Origin: Capsicum annuum
Lineage: Eukaryota > Streptophyta > Magnoliopsida > Solanales > Solanaceae
Assembly (NCBI RefSeq): GCF_002878395.1
Contig: NC_061121.1
Location: forward strand, 11,082,662 to 11,146,661
Length of the DNA stretch: 64,000 nt
Reading direction: 5' to 3'
The stretch's first letter is position 1. Each line of letters opens with the position of its first letter. Shown one piece after another: positions 20,883 to 32,284 of the stretch. The notes below the pieces were generated by a model. That model did no database searches. It saw only the letters and a list, made by a program, of their open reading frames with translations, and was not told the origin of the DNA. The position numbers and the translations under genes are program-made.

Positions 20883-21978
20883 AGGCTTAACCTGTACCCC
20901 CGTGAACTCATCACCCCCTCTTCATCCCCCTAGATTTGTTTAGTTTAGTTTGTTGTAGTTCATTGTTGAATGTCGCTTTCATGGTTAGATTATGTAAATG
21001 AAAGGTTCCTTTTTTTCTTTTTGTTTGAGATTTTTTTCTCAAAAATTATAAATATGGATGCAATGAACTTTTATCTATTTATAAGCAAGTTTCTGTTTTC
21101 ATGATATTCTATTTATGTATAATAATTTCATGTCTTTCAATTGTTGATGATTCTTCAGTAGTGCATGTTTAAAGATTTGAAAACACTTTCCATTAAACGT
21201 AGAAAATATGTTGAATATATAATTGACTACGCTAAATACAAATTATATACGCTCAATATGAATATATAATCGACTACTAAACACGGAGTACATTACGTTT
21301 AAACTCTTCTAAAGACTCTTTCATTAAACGTAAGAAAGAAAATATTAAGGTTATTATCACGTATGAATTATATACTGATATCAGTGTTGATGATCCAGTG
21401 TATTGACATACTATCGATTTAGACTAAGGTCGATTACCGACCTATCATATAGTCTATGCTCAACTTACTAAATATATGGACAACTTAAAATAATGGGAAA
21501 AAGAAGAAATTAAATAAAATAAAATTAGAGTATGTCAACTGACACCATTAAAACATTGTAAAACAATTTAGATACATCAATTGTGACTCCCAATCACTTT
21601 TAAACTTGATCAAGTGTTATCTAAGACATAGTGTAGTCGTAGATCATTGAGATGACACAAAATAGGGAGGAAGAAATAAAATAAATTAAAATAAAATAAA
21701 ATAAAATAAGTATTAATCATTCAATCGCTAAAGAACGACTACATATCATGACAAGAGATTAGACTTGTGTGATGACCATAAGGAAGAGTTGTGGTTTTCA
21801 CTTGTGAGTGTTCAATGGACAAGTAGGGTCTGAGAACAAGAAGTCCTCAACAGAGACGCTCGTTCTAGGTAATTGATCGTTACTACCATTGCCCTCCTTT
21901 ATATCCATTTGATCGAGTGTCCAATTATTTTGTAATCTCATTTTATGATATTTAGTCACTTTACATTGCGTGAATGAT
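20883..21978. other. A+T-rich flank of MULE copy 3
   Basis: T-rich text follows the small ORF, then scattered ATCGAC, CGATTA and TAGTCTAT words (21218-21460) as around copy 1. An AAATAAAATAAAATAAAAT low-complexity run lies at 21680-21705. No gene. Confidence 0.45.
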
Positions 21979-22185
21979 ATTTATTTTATTTTATTTCTCC
22001 TTTTTTTAATCTCACCTCCTTTGAAAATAGAACTATGATGATATCTTGAGTATATTATAGATAATTAGCTTTATCTATACCAGACTATATTATTAGTCAT
22101 GTATCAACCAATTGAGTCTATTTTCAAAGGAGGTGAGATTAGAAAAAGAGAGAAATGAAATAAAATAAAATAAAATAAAATAAAG
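21979..22185. mobile_element. Foldback MITE with ~55-bp inverted arms
   Basis: AATCTCACCTCCTTTGAAAA at about 22009-22028, preceded by TTTATTTTATTTTATTTCTC, is mirrored by TTTTCAAAGGAGGTGAGATT at 22122-22141, followed by AGAAAAAGAGAGAAATGAAA. The ~90-base core is noncoding. Such hairpin elements are typical non-autonomous DNA transposons. The superfamily is not determined. Confidence 0.75.
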
Positions 22186-22189
22186 AGAA

Positions 22190-22440
22190 AATACCCAATT
22201 ACCCCCCTGAACTATACCCAAAAAGGCTATGACACACTTCAACTTAAAGGGGGCTCTATTATGCCCTGAACTAATTAAAAGTGAAATTTTGACACCCTTA
22301 GTGCCTATATGGCATATACGTGGCACACACGTGTGCCTACGTGGACACTTCAGTGTGTTGTACCATGTATGTGCCATGTAGGCACTCAGCGTGGAAAAGC
22401 ATAGGCAATTGGAAAATGGACAACAGGTCTTCAGTTGATT
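22190..22440. repeat. Dispersed repeat of the 'ACCCCCCTGAAC' type
   Basis: Begins AATTACCCCCCTGAACTATA and has the run TATGCCCTGAACTAATTAAA and GTGCCTACGTGGACACTTCA. I recognise this style of sequence as a common repeat in Solanum genomes. Related wording (GGCACCTCAAGTAATCATAA) occurs near 63764. The minus-strand open frame here is incidental. Confidence 0.4.
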
Positions 22441-22589
22441 TACCATTTCCCCTACCGAGCGTGGAAAAGTCTTCGACTATCTAAATTTGTGATCAAAAGA
22501 AAAAACAAAAACATATAACTGAGAGTCAGTATGTTATAGACACCATAGATGAATTACAGTATATAATAAACTACTTCAATGGTTTATAA

Positions 22590-23450
22590 TCAATACTATA
22601 AATGCCCAGGGAAATTCGTAGAGCGTATAAGATGAAACTCCCTTTGTCACAAATTTATTCTTCTGCCTGCTGAAGTCTATCCACTTCTTTAGATAGTCTA
22701 GAATCAAGGCAAATAACTTCTTACCCCAAGGGTATCTCTAAAAAAAGCTCAAGTTATCCACCATCTTGATAGTGTCTATGTCCACAGTTTTTAACAAGTC
22801 GCATGTAAGCAATATGAAGTGCACGAACCAAATCAAGCAGCATATGAACTTGTCCTCCTTTTCCAGCCTCCCACCTCTAATAATCTTCAACAATCTCTTT
22901 GCATTTACACTCTTATTTTTGGCAATCTTTTTGAAAAAGTTTCACCTGCATCCATTGCTTGGACATATTTCGAATTACGGGGATAACGCCCACAGTTTAA
23001 AACTGTGATTAGCTCAAAATCCTTCAGGCCAAAACATGCAAACCTGTCATTAAGGCAGAACCACATTTCATGCAACTTGTTGTCATGTTTAACTCGGCGA
23101 AGAAGTGTATAGTGGACAAGCTGTCTGTTGAACTTCATATGTTCTGGCAAGTCCCATAAACCACCAAAACAGGAATTCTTAATCCTAGACTTCAGACATT
23201 GATCAACCACGACTTGTTTAAATTCATAAAATATTTTCAAACGGGACCTAACAGATATCTTAGCCGAAAATAATCCGATATCATCCATGACTGTTGTGAG
23301 GTCGTACCTCTCAGCCGAAATAAACTTTGCATAGTGGGAAAGATCAATGCTTCCTCATCTATCCTAGGCTCAATTTCTATTTCCGCTGGCTCATCTCGAA
23401 CCAAAGCTTCAACAGCTTTCTCGCTGTAATTTCTATTCTCCGATTCATCG
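22590..23450 (-). pseudogene. DUF1985 (Ulp1-protease-associated) protein fragment
   Basis: The minus-strand frame 23288-22905 contains RQLVHYTLLRRVKHDNKLHE, MWFCLNDRFACFGLKDFELI and TVLNCGRYP, the signature of DUF1985. That domain precedes the C48 (Ulp1-like) peptidase in plant transposon-derived proteins. After a shift near 22905 the domain goes on as LLKIIRGGRLEKEDKFICC, LIWFVHFILLTCDLL, IDTIKMVDNLSFF and SYTLYEFP. Upstream an acidic segment (RDEPAEIEIEPRIDEEALIF) precedes it in another frame. No peptidase domain follows. Such genes are often carried by MULE-type elements, so it is probably transposon cargo. Confidence 0.75.
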
Positions 23451-24647
23451 ACTACTCATTTTTTCTTTCTCAAACCTATCAACTTCTAAAGCCTTGCATT
23501 TGTTACCTCTAGCCTTTTTTTATAATCTACGGATAAAAAATAATAGTTCTCAACCATAACACCAAAACAGTACCTAATCGACCTAATAGTCTATTAACAT
23601 GACAACAGTTGCAGCACCAAAAAGCCTATTTACAGAACAACAAAGTATCTTCTAAAGCAACTCCATCACCCACAAAAACATGCATCTAAATCAACCATTA
23701 TATTGAACAAAAATAGGAAGGAGCCTAGATTTCTAGCACGAAAACCAAAAAAATTGACTAAAAAATCTTAATGCAATCGTCGAGTGAAATAAAAATCCAA
23801 CAAAAACAATGCATAATCAAACCAATGCCAACTTAAAAACATAACTTTTAAGTAAAATCCAGGCCCATTTTTCCAAAAAATTTTTAGTTTTTTTGTCCAA
23901 ATACGTCATACGAGTATCATTCAAACCAAGGAATCCCCAACATGAACATGCTTCTACACCACCATTACATTGAATAAAAGTTTGAACAAAAATCACATTT
24001 CTTTGTACATTCCCATGAAATTAGCAAAAAAAATCAACATGCAATCGCCAAGGATAATCTATATACACCAATTATCCATCAATATACGAAAAAATACCAA
24101 CTAAAAACAACCAATTTCAGTAAAATCAAGCCCTAATTTTTAAAAATAATTTTAAATTTTTTTAAACCCCAACGATAATCAGCAGAAAGCAAAATACCAA
24201 AAAAAAAGTAAAAAAAAAAACCATCAATTAAACCATCAATTTGGAGCATAAATTACTCGGGAGATGAATAATTTACTTGAAGTTGAAGATCGAAGTTCTT
24301 CAAGCTTTAAACAACCAAGAAAATGGAAAATGGTGGAAGGGTGAGAACAAGCGGGGGAGACGAGAGAGAGAGAAGAGGAGAGAGAAAAAAAGTTTGGTAT
24401 TTAATAAAAAAGTGAGGTTAAAAAAGTGTTTAATAAATACATAAGGGGTGACAAAAGATTTTTTTTTTTTTAACACTTTAACCCAGACACCACCATTTTT
24501 TTCAAAACCCTAAAAATTTAAATAAAAAAAGGGTGTCTATTTTTCAAAATAAGTTTTAGATGTGACCTTTCAACTAAATCTTCTCATCTAAGTTGACGAG
24601 ACTTTTAAAAAATACTATTATACTTGTGTTGGATTATTCAAAATATA
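23451..24647. other. A-rich DNA, possible 5' region of the DUF1985 gene
   Basis: No conserved coding sequence. On the minus strand a pyrimidine-rich tract (CTCTCTCTCTCGTCTCC near 24365) followed by text including CTCCCGAGTAATTTATGC could be an untranslated leader or first exon of the DUF1985 unit. Inferred from position only. Confidence 0.35.
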
Positions 24648-24667
24648 CAACATGCATGTGATTGTAT
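24648..24667. repeat. 20-bp direct repeat flanking the pararetrovirus block (left)
   Basis: CAACATGCATGTGATTGTAT here is identical to 33525-33544. The two copies bracket the whole viral insertion. It may be a target duplication or a microhomology/filler duplication made at integration. Confidence 0.7.
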
Positions 24668-24722
24668 TTGATTAAAGTTACGGAAGTGGTACATAATTCA
24701 AGCCAGTTTGGATATATATATG

Positions 24723-25442
24723 CTTTTTGACTTTTCAAGCCAAAAACATTTATGATTTTTGTCTTATAGTTAGATATTAAATTCTTTATGTAAAGATTGT
24801 CATGTAAATAATGTCAGGACTTTAATTACGTTAGGTAGACTTTGTAATAAAGTTAGGATACATGTAAAACTTTTGTAGAACATTTCCATTATAAATAAGA
24901 TGCATCAAAGGAAGAAAAGGGTAAGCCTTCATGCGTTGAAGCAAAAACTCTTTCTCTTGTCCACAACAAATATTTTGCTTATTTATTTAAAAACAGATAT
25001 ATTTCAATGAAAAAATCAAAGGAGGAACAAAACTTAGAATTATCAAACCTACCATAATAGGTATATTCATTTACTATTATGAATAGCTAAATTCATAATT
25101 CCTAACAATCATGATATGATAAAATAAGTTCCATGTTAGTTACTTTATAATTGAATTATTCGAATAATAGCATGTTAAGAAGTTTATTAGCAAAGTGAAA
25201 ACGGAGAAAAATTCCTAAGAACTATGTCATCCTAAAGGTGAAACCAATAAGGCAAGAAGCCATGGTGGGGAGTAGCCAGAGTAGAGGCGTTGTTTAAGGG
25301 AAAAGTATCTGGATTACCATGCTAATAGTGACCGACGAATATGTTATTTAAGAATAATCTAGTATATAGTAATCTAATATGATCATATTTTGTTATGTGT
25401 ATGATTGAAGGGAATATTTTGAAAACAACAATTTTATGAAAA
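24723..25442 (+). promoter_or_regulatory. Pararetrovirus promoter and leader, copy 1
   Basis: GACTTTTCAAGCCAAAAACA opens a ~720-base region nearly identical to 31160-31874. TATAAATA at 24890-24897 is a clear TATA box, and transcription would start about 30 bases downstream near GCATCAAAGG. The leader is long and carries short ATG-initiated reading frames, as usual for caulimovirid pregenomic RNA. The first gene starts at ATG 25443. Confidence 0.75.
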
Positions 25443-26042
25443 ATGAATAATTATTTATCTGACGAAATAGTAGATAAATTTAAAATACTTATTTTATATG
25501 CACTTAAACATATAGAAGTAGTAGATATAAGAAAAATCACATTAAAAAAAAGCATTTGGTAAATATTATATGACTAGAATAAATTACATACCACAAATAC
25601 CTAATTACATTTACAAACACATATATACCAAACCTACATGTCAACCATGATAAATTACATATATTTAGAATTTTGGGAAAAAGATACGACAAACATACAG
25701 TTAGTAGAAAAACAGATGAAAACAAATTTAGACAAATACATGGAAACTAAAGATATAAAATATATAGAATTCCTTAATGAAAATATGCAAGAATTACTTA
25801 GACTAAAATAAACAACTGAAAAATAATATGAAAAAGCATTTAATCAAGCTTAAATGACAGATGATATTAAAATACTTGTTTTATATATACTTAGAGATAT
25901 AAAAATTATAGACATAAAGAAAATAATATGGGAAAAATTACAAGATTATGAAGAGGAAGAATTATTAAACAGTATAGAAAACTTATGCATATATTATGAA
26001 CATCAATATTATTTAGATTCAGAAGGATATTATACAGACTAG
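25443..26042 (+). pseudogene. Pararetrovirus small ORFs, copy 1 (three frames, decayed)
   Basis: Three consecutive short frames correspond to those intact at 31875-32473 in copy 2. The first (from 25443) is cut by a frameshift in an A run near 25545. The second (from 25648) has stops near 25809 and 25826. The third (25854-26042, 62 codons, MTDDIKILVLYILRDIKII...) is open. Function unknown. The third frame resembles the first (KILVLYIL versus KILILYAL), suggesting an internal duplication. Confidence 0.7.
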
Positions 26043-26044
26043 AG

Positions 26045-26368
26045 ATGTCAGAATATATTAAGGAAATTAGAGAAAACCAAGAAAATCTACATAAAGAAAT
26101 TAATTATAGAAAACAAATTAGAGAAATAATGAAAAATCTAATAGAAAAATTAAAATGGATAGACGAAACCTTAAAAAATCTAGAAAAAAGCAAAGATAAA
26201 AGTTTAGATAGTTTAAAAAATTCATTAAGAAGAGAACAAGAAAAAATAGTTAGTAGTATTAATAAACTCAAACAAGATATTATAAGAAAAGAAAAAGAAA
26301 TAAGAAATATAAGAAATACAAAAAATCAAAATATAAATATAAAAAACCAAGAAAAAGATATTATGTAA
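26045..26368 (+). CDS. Pararetrovirus small coiled-coil ORF, copy 1
   Basis: A 107-codon frame two bases after the previous stop. It is Lys/Glu/Asn-rich and predicted coiled coil through most of its length (heptads in LIEKLKWIDETLKNLEKSKD and SLRREQEKIVSSINKL). The copy-2 counterpart (to 32763) diverges after NKLKQDI, so this frame has probably been fused by a deletion to downstream capsid sequence (RKEKEIRNIRNTKNQ). It may be a virion-associated type protein by analogy. That is inference. Confidence 0.55.
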   Translation: MSEYIKEIRENQENLHKEINYRKQIREIMKNLIEKLKWIDETLKNLEKSKDKSLDSLKNSLRREQEKIVSSINKLKQDIIRKEKEIRNIRNTKNQNINIKNQEKDIM

Positions 26369-26658
26369 AAAATTATAAACATAAAAGACTACATAGGAGA
26401 AAGAAATCTATAAAATAATGTACTTGTTATAGTTGCGGAAAATTAGGACATTTAGCTAGAGATTGTAAATTACCTAAAAATCCAAAAAATAAACAAATAT
26501 CAGAAATAAAAATAGAAAATACAGAATATATGCAGATAGATTATATAGATTATGAATTAAAAAGTGAAGACAGTATATATGAAATTTCAAAGAATGAAAC
26601 AGATAATGAAATAGAAGATAATGAAATAGATAGTGAATTAGACGAATTAAATGACTGA
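26360..26658 (+). pseudogene. Pararetrovirus capsid C-terminal fragment with CCHC zinc finger
   Basis: The nucleic-acid-binding knuckle CYSCGKLGHLARDC is encoded at 26425-26466, CX2CX4HX4C with all ligands. A Lys/Asn-rich stretch and an acidic tail (DNEIEDNEIDSELDELND) follow up to TGA at 26656-26658. An in-frame TAA lies just before the finger at 26416-26418. The main capsid body is missing, probably lost with the deletion that joined the coiled-coil ORF to this region. The next gene's ATG (26651) overlaps the stop. Confidence 0.75.
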
Positions 26659-27352
26659 AGAAGATATACAACTAAACCAAATGACTGAAGAAGATATAAA
26701 AATAATAACAAAAGAAGAAATAATAATGTATTTGATGAAATAAAAGGAAAAGAGTTAGACTTAAGTGTCGAAAAAGTATTTAAAATACCAACAATAAAAA
26801 ATATATTTACTAGGAAAAAGGAAGAATATCATGTAGTAAGCCAAAAAGAACATGTAATAGACTGCAGCTATGCAAAAGATAAAGCTAGTATACCACTAGT
26901 AACAAAAAGGATAATAAATAAAGAAATAAACGATATAAAAAGTAGAGACCCAATAAAATATGTACACCTTGGAGGTACAGAGATATTGATAAAAACATGT
27001 TTTAAAGAAGGAATAGATACACCAATAAAACTATATTTAGCAGATGATAAGATTATAAGACCTATAGAAAAAAGTATAATAACTGCAATAAAAGGAAATT
27101 TAATATACCAAAAATTTAAATTTATAATAAGTACAAATTATTCAGTAGAAATAACAGATAAAAATATAGATAAATCATTAGTATTATATTGGAAAATATC
27201 AGGAATAGAACTAACCCTAGGAAGTAAAATATTTACAGCAAGATGTAAAAATCTATATGTATTAACTACAAAACACAAAATAATAGGAAAAAATAAAATT
27301 AATAAAATACAAATAGAAAGTCCTTTTGAACATTTCGTAAAAAACAATTGAT
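26651..27352 (+). pseudogene. Pararetrovirus movement protein, frameshifted
   Basis: Caulimovirid movement proteins form tubules at plasmodesmata for cell-to-cell spread. The frame from about 26740 to 27352 contains YVHLGGTEILIKTCFKEGID and TPIKLYLADDKIIRP, then AIKGNLIYQKFKFIIS, which carry the 30K-superfamily movement-protein signature, including the conserved Asp in LADD. The start ATG (26651) overlaps the capsid stop, but a shift near 26730 puts start and core in different frames. The end is at TGA 27350-27352. Confidence 0.8.
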
Positions 27353-28368
27353 AATAATGATTATAGTTACAAAAATATAGACATAGAAGAAGATTTAAAA
27401 ATAATAAATGATAGAATAAGTACAACAAAAAGAATAACTTATGAAAAACCAAAATCATCAAGTTCATCTAAAAGAACAAGTTGTGAAACAAGTTCAATAG
27501 TTAATTTAAATCAATATTACATAACAGGAACAATACATGAAAAAGAATATTTAATACTCTTAAATACGGGACAAGAAGAAAATTATATAGCAAAATATCT
27601 AGTAAAAAATGAGGAAATAAAATTTGATAATAATATATGCCCAGATCTACCAAGAAGCTTAATAAACACTAAAAATATAGCAGAAAAAAATAACAATAGG
27701 AGTTAGAAAAATGAAAATAGAATTTGAAATAAAGGAAGAAATGCAAAAAGTAGACATAATATTAAGAATTAAATGGCTAGAACAAGTAAAATCATACAAT
27801 ATAGAACATACACAATTATCTATAACATATAATAGAGAAAAATTATTCTTAAGAAGAGCTGTAACATGATATGAAAATATATGTATTAATGAAGATAGTA
27901 GTAGAAGGATATTACAGTAGATATTATACGTCTATGATAGATAAAGGAGAAGAAGCTAATTTATGCAGATATAATTGTTTATCAGAAAGTAAATGGGATA
28001 AATTAAAAACACCAATAATAGTTAAAGGATTTAATAATGAAGGAAACTTAATTACATATAGAGCTAAGAATGTAAAAATACAGATATGGGATAAAATATT
28101 AACAATAGAAGAAATCTATAATTATGAGCTAACATCAAAAGATATACTTTTAGAAATGCCGTTTTTAGATAAATTATACCCACATATAATAATTAAAACA
28201 GATTGGTGGTTTACAACACCATGTAAACAGAACGTAAGAGCAAAAAGAGTTATTAATAAAATAAGAAAGAAAATTGATCAGATAGAAGGAAGTGAAAAAT
28301 TACACAAAATTAGAAAATATAAAAAATACCGAAGATACAATAGAACTGGTCGTATTTTCAATAAATAA
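27353..28368 (+). pseudogene. Pararetrovirus protease region with two retropepsin-like modules
   Basis: Two consecutive segments look like retropepsin folds. The first (about 27500-27870) has YLILLNTGQEENY, where Asn stands in the catalytic Asp position of the D-T-G motif, and a downstream IILRIKWL. The second (27871-28368) has SMIDKGEEANLC, where Lys replaces Thr/Ser, and a downstream ILLEMPFL. Each spacing fits an aspartic-protease monomer. A frameshift lies near 27690 and a TGA near 27866 separates the modules. The second is followed by a basic linker into RT. Both active sites appear disabled in this copy. Confidence 0.65.
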
Positions 28369-28439
28369 AAAGGAAATAACGATATTTTCAATAAATAAGA
28401 TAGAAATAATTAAGAAAAAATTAGAACAATTATATAGTG

Positions 28440-29790
28440 AAATCCATTAAAAGGATGGGAAAAACATAAACCACTATAAAAATTGAATTAATAGATAAAA
28501 ATAGCATAATAACCCAGAAACCATTAACATATAATTTTAATGATTTAAAAGAATTTAAAATGCATATAGATGAATTATTAGAAAAACAATATATATAAAA
28601 AAGTAATAGTAAACACAATTGTTCAACATTTGTAGTAAATAAATATAGTGAACAAAAAATAGGAAAAAGTAGAATGGTTATTGATTATAAAAATTTAAAT
28701 GCAAAAATTATGACATATAATTATCCAATACCAAATAAGATATTAAAAATAAGACAAATACAAGGATATAATTATTTTAGTAAATTTGATTATAAATCAG
28801 GATTTTACCATTTAAAGTTAGAAGAAGAATCTAAGGAATTAACTGCATTTACGGTACCACAAGGATTTTATGAATGTAATGTACTGCTATTTGGATATAA
28901 AAATGCACCAGGTAGATATCAACATTTTATGGATAGTTATTTTAAACAATTACCTGATTGTATAGTATACATAGATGATATACTATTATATACAAAAACT
29001 AAAGAAGAACATTTAAAATTATTAGAATAATTTACAGATATAATAGAAAAATCAGGAATAAGTTTAAGTGAGAAGAAAGCAGAAATTATGAAAAATCAAA
29101 TAGAATTTTTAGGAATACAAATAGATAAAAGTGGAGTCAAAATGCAACAACATATAGTCCAAAAAATAATAAATTCTGAAGAAGAATTAGATACAAAAAA
29201 ATAAATTACAATCATTTTTAGAATTAGTAAACCAAGTAAGAGAATATATTCCAAAATTAGCAGAAAACTTAAAACCATTACAGAAAAAATTAAAAAGGAT
29301 GTAGAATATAGCTATAATGAAGAAGACAAAAAACAGGTACAGAAAATAAAATTACTTTGTAAAGAATTACCGAAATTACAATTTCCAGATGAAAATAAAA
29401 AATTTACATATATAGTAGAAGCTGATGCAAGTGAATATAGTTATGGAGGAGTACTCAAATATAGGTATGAAGAAGAAAAATCAGAACATCATTGTAGATA
29501 TTATTCAGGAACGTTTAACGAAACAGAAATAACATGGGAAATAAATAGAAAAGAATTATGTTCTTTATATAAATGTTTAATAGCATTTGAACCTTATATC
29601 GTATACAACAAGTTTATTGTTAGAACAGATAATACACAGGTACGATGGTGGCTAACAAGAAAAATACAAAATTCAGTTACGACAAAGGAAATTTGGAGAC
29701 TAGTATTAAATATATTGAATTTTACATTTATAATTGAAGTAATCAATACTAACAAAAATATCATTGCAGATTACTTATCAAGACAAAGCT
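28440..29790 (+). pseudogene. Pararetrovirus reverse transcriptase and RNase H
   Basis: RT copies the pregenomic RNA to DNA. Visible motifs are SRMVIDYKNLNAKI, YNYFSKFDYKSGFYHLKLEE (motif A Asp), LLFGYKNAPGRYQHFMD and YIDDILLY (YIDD box, 28968-28991). Stops lie at 28596, 29028-29030 and near 29202, with frame changes around 29200-29300. RNase H follows with EADASEYSYGGVLKY, INRKELCSLY, VRTDNTQVRWWL and NIIADYLSRQ, i.e. the four acidic positions are present. No integrase follows, as expected for Caulimoviridae. Confidence 0.85.
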
Positions 29791-31027
29791 ACTCAAATTG
29801 ATTTACCAATGGAAGAGGCTAATGCCAAAGATACCCAGACTGATTTATTGCTCCAAATGTTTAAACAAATGGAGTTATTACAAGAACGAGTTATTACACT
29901 AACTACTGAAGTTACAAATGTAAAAGTGCAAGTCGAGCACTATAAAAAATAAGATACTGTGCAGGAAGAGCACATTAAAAAACTAGACCAAGAAGGTGAT
30001 GATGAGACACCTTAAAACTCAAATTACTGACGAAACTTCAATTACAGCTGCAGGAACATCTAAAGGGAAAAATATAGTCACTCAAAATAGACCTGAAATA
30101 CCAAAGAAAAAGAATTATAACCTCAGCCAAATATTTTCAAAACCATATACACCAAATATACAAAATTTAGAAACATTTGCACCTCCCCAGATACATACCT
30201 ATTCTGAATCACTTAACCAAGAAAAACAAATATACAATTATTCTTCTCGTTAATACATTGACAACATACACACCTTACAAATCTTATTAAATACCAAACC
30301 TATTCAAAGTGAAGAGCTAGCCGCACAACAAAAAGGATATATTACCCAGAAATGCCAAAATTACAATAAACTTATTGCCTTACCAGGTACAAGACCAATT
30401 TTTATTAAATCATGTTACTATTATGGATTATTATCTATGATTTACACAACCGATGGAGAAGAGTTAGCAGGAATCCCAGAAATTCACAAAGAATTTATGA
30501 CTTACAAGAGAATTACCAACGGACAATTATTCTATGTTCGATCTTACTCCGCACCAGCAGAAATATTATTTGACAAAATTAAACAGGCTATTAATATGGT
30601 CAAAATGGGTATGACTAGAGATTATATTATTCTGAAAGAAATATGTGAACAGACCGAGATACCAAAAATGCAGATACAAGCATTTTACCGCAACAAAAGA
30701 GTTATTAGAATAAGCAATATATTATCAGATTTACTTAATAATTATTCAAATAAAAAGCCAGTTTGGATATATAATTCAAGGAATCAAGCATTGATTTATT
30801 CAACTTATAAAGAAGTTAGAGACCATGACATGGAAGAACTTAGAAAATGGAGATTAACACTCCTCAGATAAGAAGAACAACCATTAACGAGATCTATCAG
30901 TAAGGGAATTATTTCAGAAGAAGCTATGGATCAATTTTGTGAAAAAGTTGGCCAAAAATACAAAGACCACATATGCAGCAGATGTAGTGGCAAGCATAAC
31001 TTTATTCCAAATGTGATGCTATACTGA
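29764..31027 (+). pseudogene. Pararetrovirus transactivator/viroplasmin (TAV) gene, broken
   Basis: TAV supports reinitiated translation of polycistronic viral RNA and forms inclusion bodies. The start is unclear: the frame overlaps the RNase H end and may begin at ATG 29810. An N-terminal coiled coil (MEEANAKDTQTDLLLQMFKQ) is cut by TAA near 29950, and a shift follows near 30000. The TAV core (30290-30871) includes KSCYYYGLLSMIYTTDGEEL, RITNGQLFYVRSYS and DYIILKEICEQTEIP. After a stop at 30869-30871, a Cys-rich end (DHICSRCSGKHNFIPNVMLY) reads to 31027. The latter is a candidate zinc-binding tail. Confidence 0.75.
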
Positions 31028-31154
31028 CAAGAAAATTGAGAAGATAACCAAAGCAGATACAAGGAAGAAAGAGATAAAGACAAAAGACATATGAATAAAT
31101 TTACTTTACGTAAAATCTATTGTATAAAGTTTCTAAAGTCTTTAGATAGATTAG

Positions 31155-31874
31155 GCTGTTTGACTTTTCAAGCCAAAAACATTTATGATTTTTGTCTTAT
31201 AGTTAGATATTAAATTCTTTATGTAAAGACTTTCATGTAAATAATGTCAGGACTTTAATTACGTTAGGTAGACTTTGTAAAAAAGTTAGAATACGTGTAA
31301 AACTTTTGTAGGACATTTCCATTATAAATAAGATGCATCAAAGGAAGAAAAGAGCAAACCTTCATGCGTTGAAGTAAAAACTCTCTCTCTTGTCCACAAT
31401 AAATATTTTGCTTATTTATTTGAAAACAGATATATTTCAATGGAAAAATCTAAGGAGGAACAAAACTTAGAATTATCAAACCACCAGAACAGGTATATTC
31501 ATTTACTATTATGAATAGCTAAATTCATAATTACTAACAATCATGATATGATAAAATAATTTTCATGTTAGTTACTTTATAATAGAATTATTCGAAGAAT
31601 AGCATGTTAAGAAGTTTATTAGCAAAGTGAAAACGGAGAAAAATCCCTAAGAACTATGTCATCCTAAAGGTGAAACCAATAAGGCAAGAAGCCGTGTTGG
31701 AGAATAGCCAGAGTAGAGGCGCTGTTTAAGGGAAAAGTATCTGGATTACCATGCTAATAGTGATCGACGAACATGTTATTTAAGAATAATCTAGTATATA
31801 TTAATCTAATATGATCATATTTTGTTATGTGTATGATTGAAGGGAATATTTTGAAAACAACAATTTTATGAAAA
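31155..31874 (+). promoter_or_regulatory. Pararetrovirus promoter and leader, copy 2
   Basis: Repeats 24723-25442 with only scattered substitutions. TATAAATA lies at 31323-31330. It is preceded by TTTACTTTACGTAAAATC, which is absent from the truncated left copy and may be upstream promoter sequence. The high identity of both leaders suggests one concatemeric integration or later recombination. Confidence 0.75.
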
Positions 31875-32081
31875 ATGAATAATTATTTATCTGACGAAAT
31901 GGTAGATAAATTTAAAATACTTATTTTATATGCACTTAAGCATATAGAAGTAGTAGATGTAAGAAAAATCATATTAGAAAAAGCATTTGGTAAATATTAT
32001 AAGGCTAAAATAAATTACATACCACAAATACCTAATTACACTTACAAACACAAATATACCAAACCTACATGTCAAACATGA
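31875..32081 (+). CDS. Pararetrovirus small ORF A (copy 2, open)
   Basis: 68 codons starting MNNYLSDEMVDKFKILILYA. Hydrophobic/charged alternation in KFKILILYALKHIEVVDVRK suggests an amphipathic fold. No signal peptide. It overlaps the start of ORF B by 13 bases. ORF A' at 32285 shows the same pattern (KILVLYILRDIEIIDIKKI), so the two are probably paralogues. Function unknown. Confidence 0.6.
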   Translation: MNNYLSDEMVDKFKILILYALKHIEVVDVRKIILEKAFGKYYKAKINYIPQIPNYTYKHKYTKPTCQT

Positions 32082-32284
32082 TAAATTACGTATATTTAGA
32101 ATTTTGGAAAAAAGATATGAGAAACATACAGTTAGTAGAAAAACAGATGAAAACAAATTTAGACAAATACATGGAAACTAAAGATATAAAATATATAGAA
32201 TTCCTTAATGAAAATATGCAAGAATTACTTAGACTAAAACAAACAACTGAGAAATATTATGAAAAAACATTTAATCAAGCTTAA
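32069..32284 (+). CDS. Pararetrovirus small ORF B (copy 2, open)
   Basis: 71 codons. Charged helical protein (MINYVYLEFWKKDMRNIQLV ... NENMQELLRLKQTTEKYYEK). Overlaps ORF A and is directly followed by ORF A' at 32285, so translation would be coupled or by reinitiation. ORF B' at 32765 (MINYEYLKYWRQEMKEIRL) is clearly related along its whole length. Confidence 0.6.
   Translation: MSNMINYVYLEFWKKDMRNIQLVEKQMKTNLDKYMETKDIKYIEFLNENMQELLRLKQTTEKYYEKTFNQA

Noticed and set aside
22093..22446. 117-codon minus-strand open frame
   Set aside because: Overlaps a hairpin MITE arm and a dispersed repeat; peptide has no recognisable domain.
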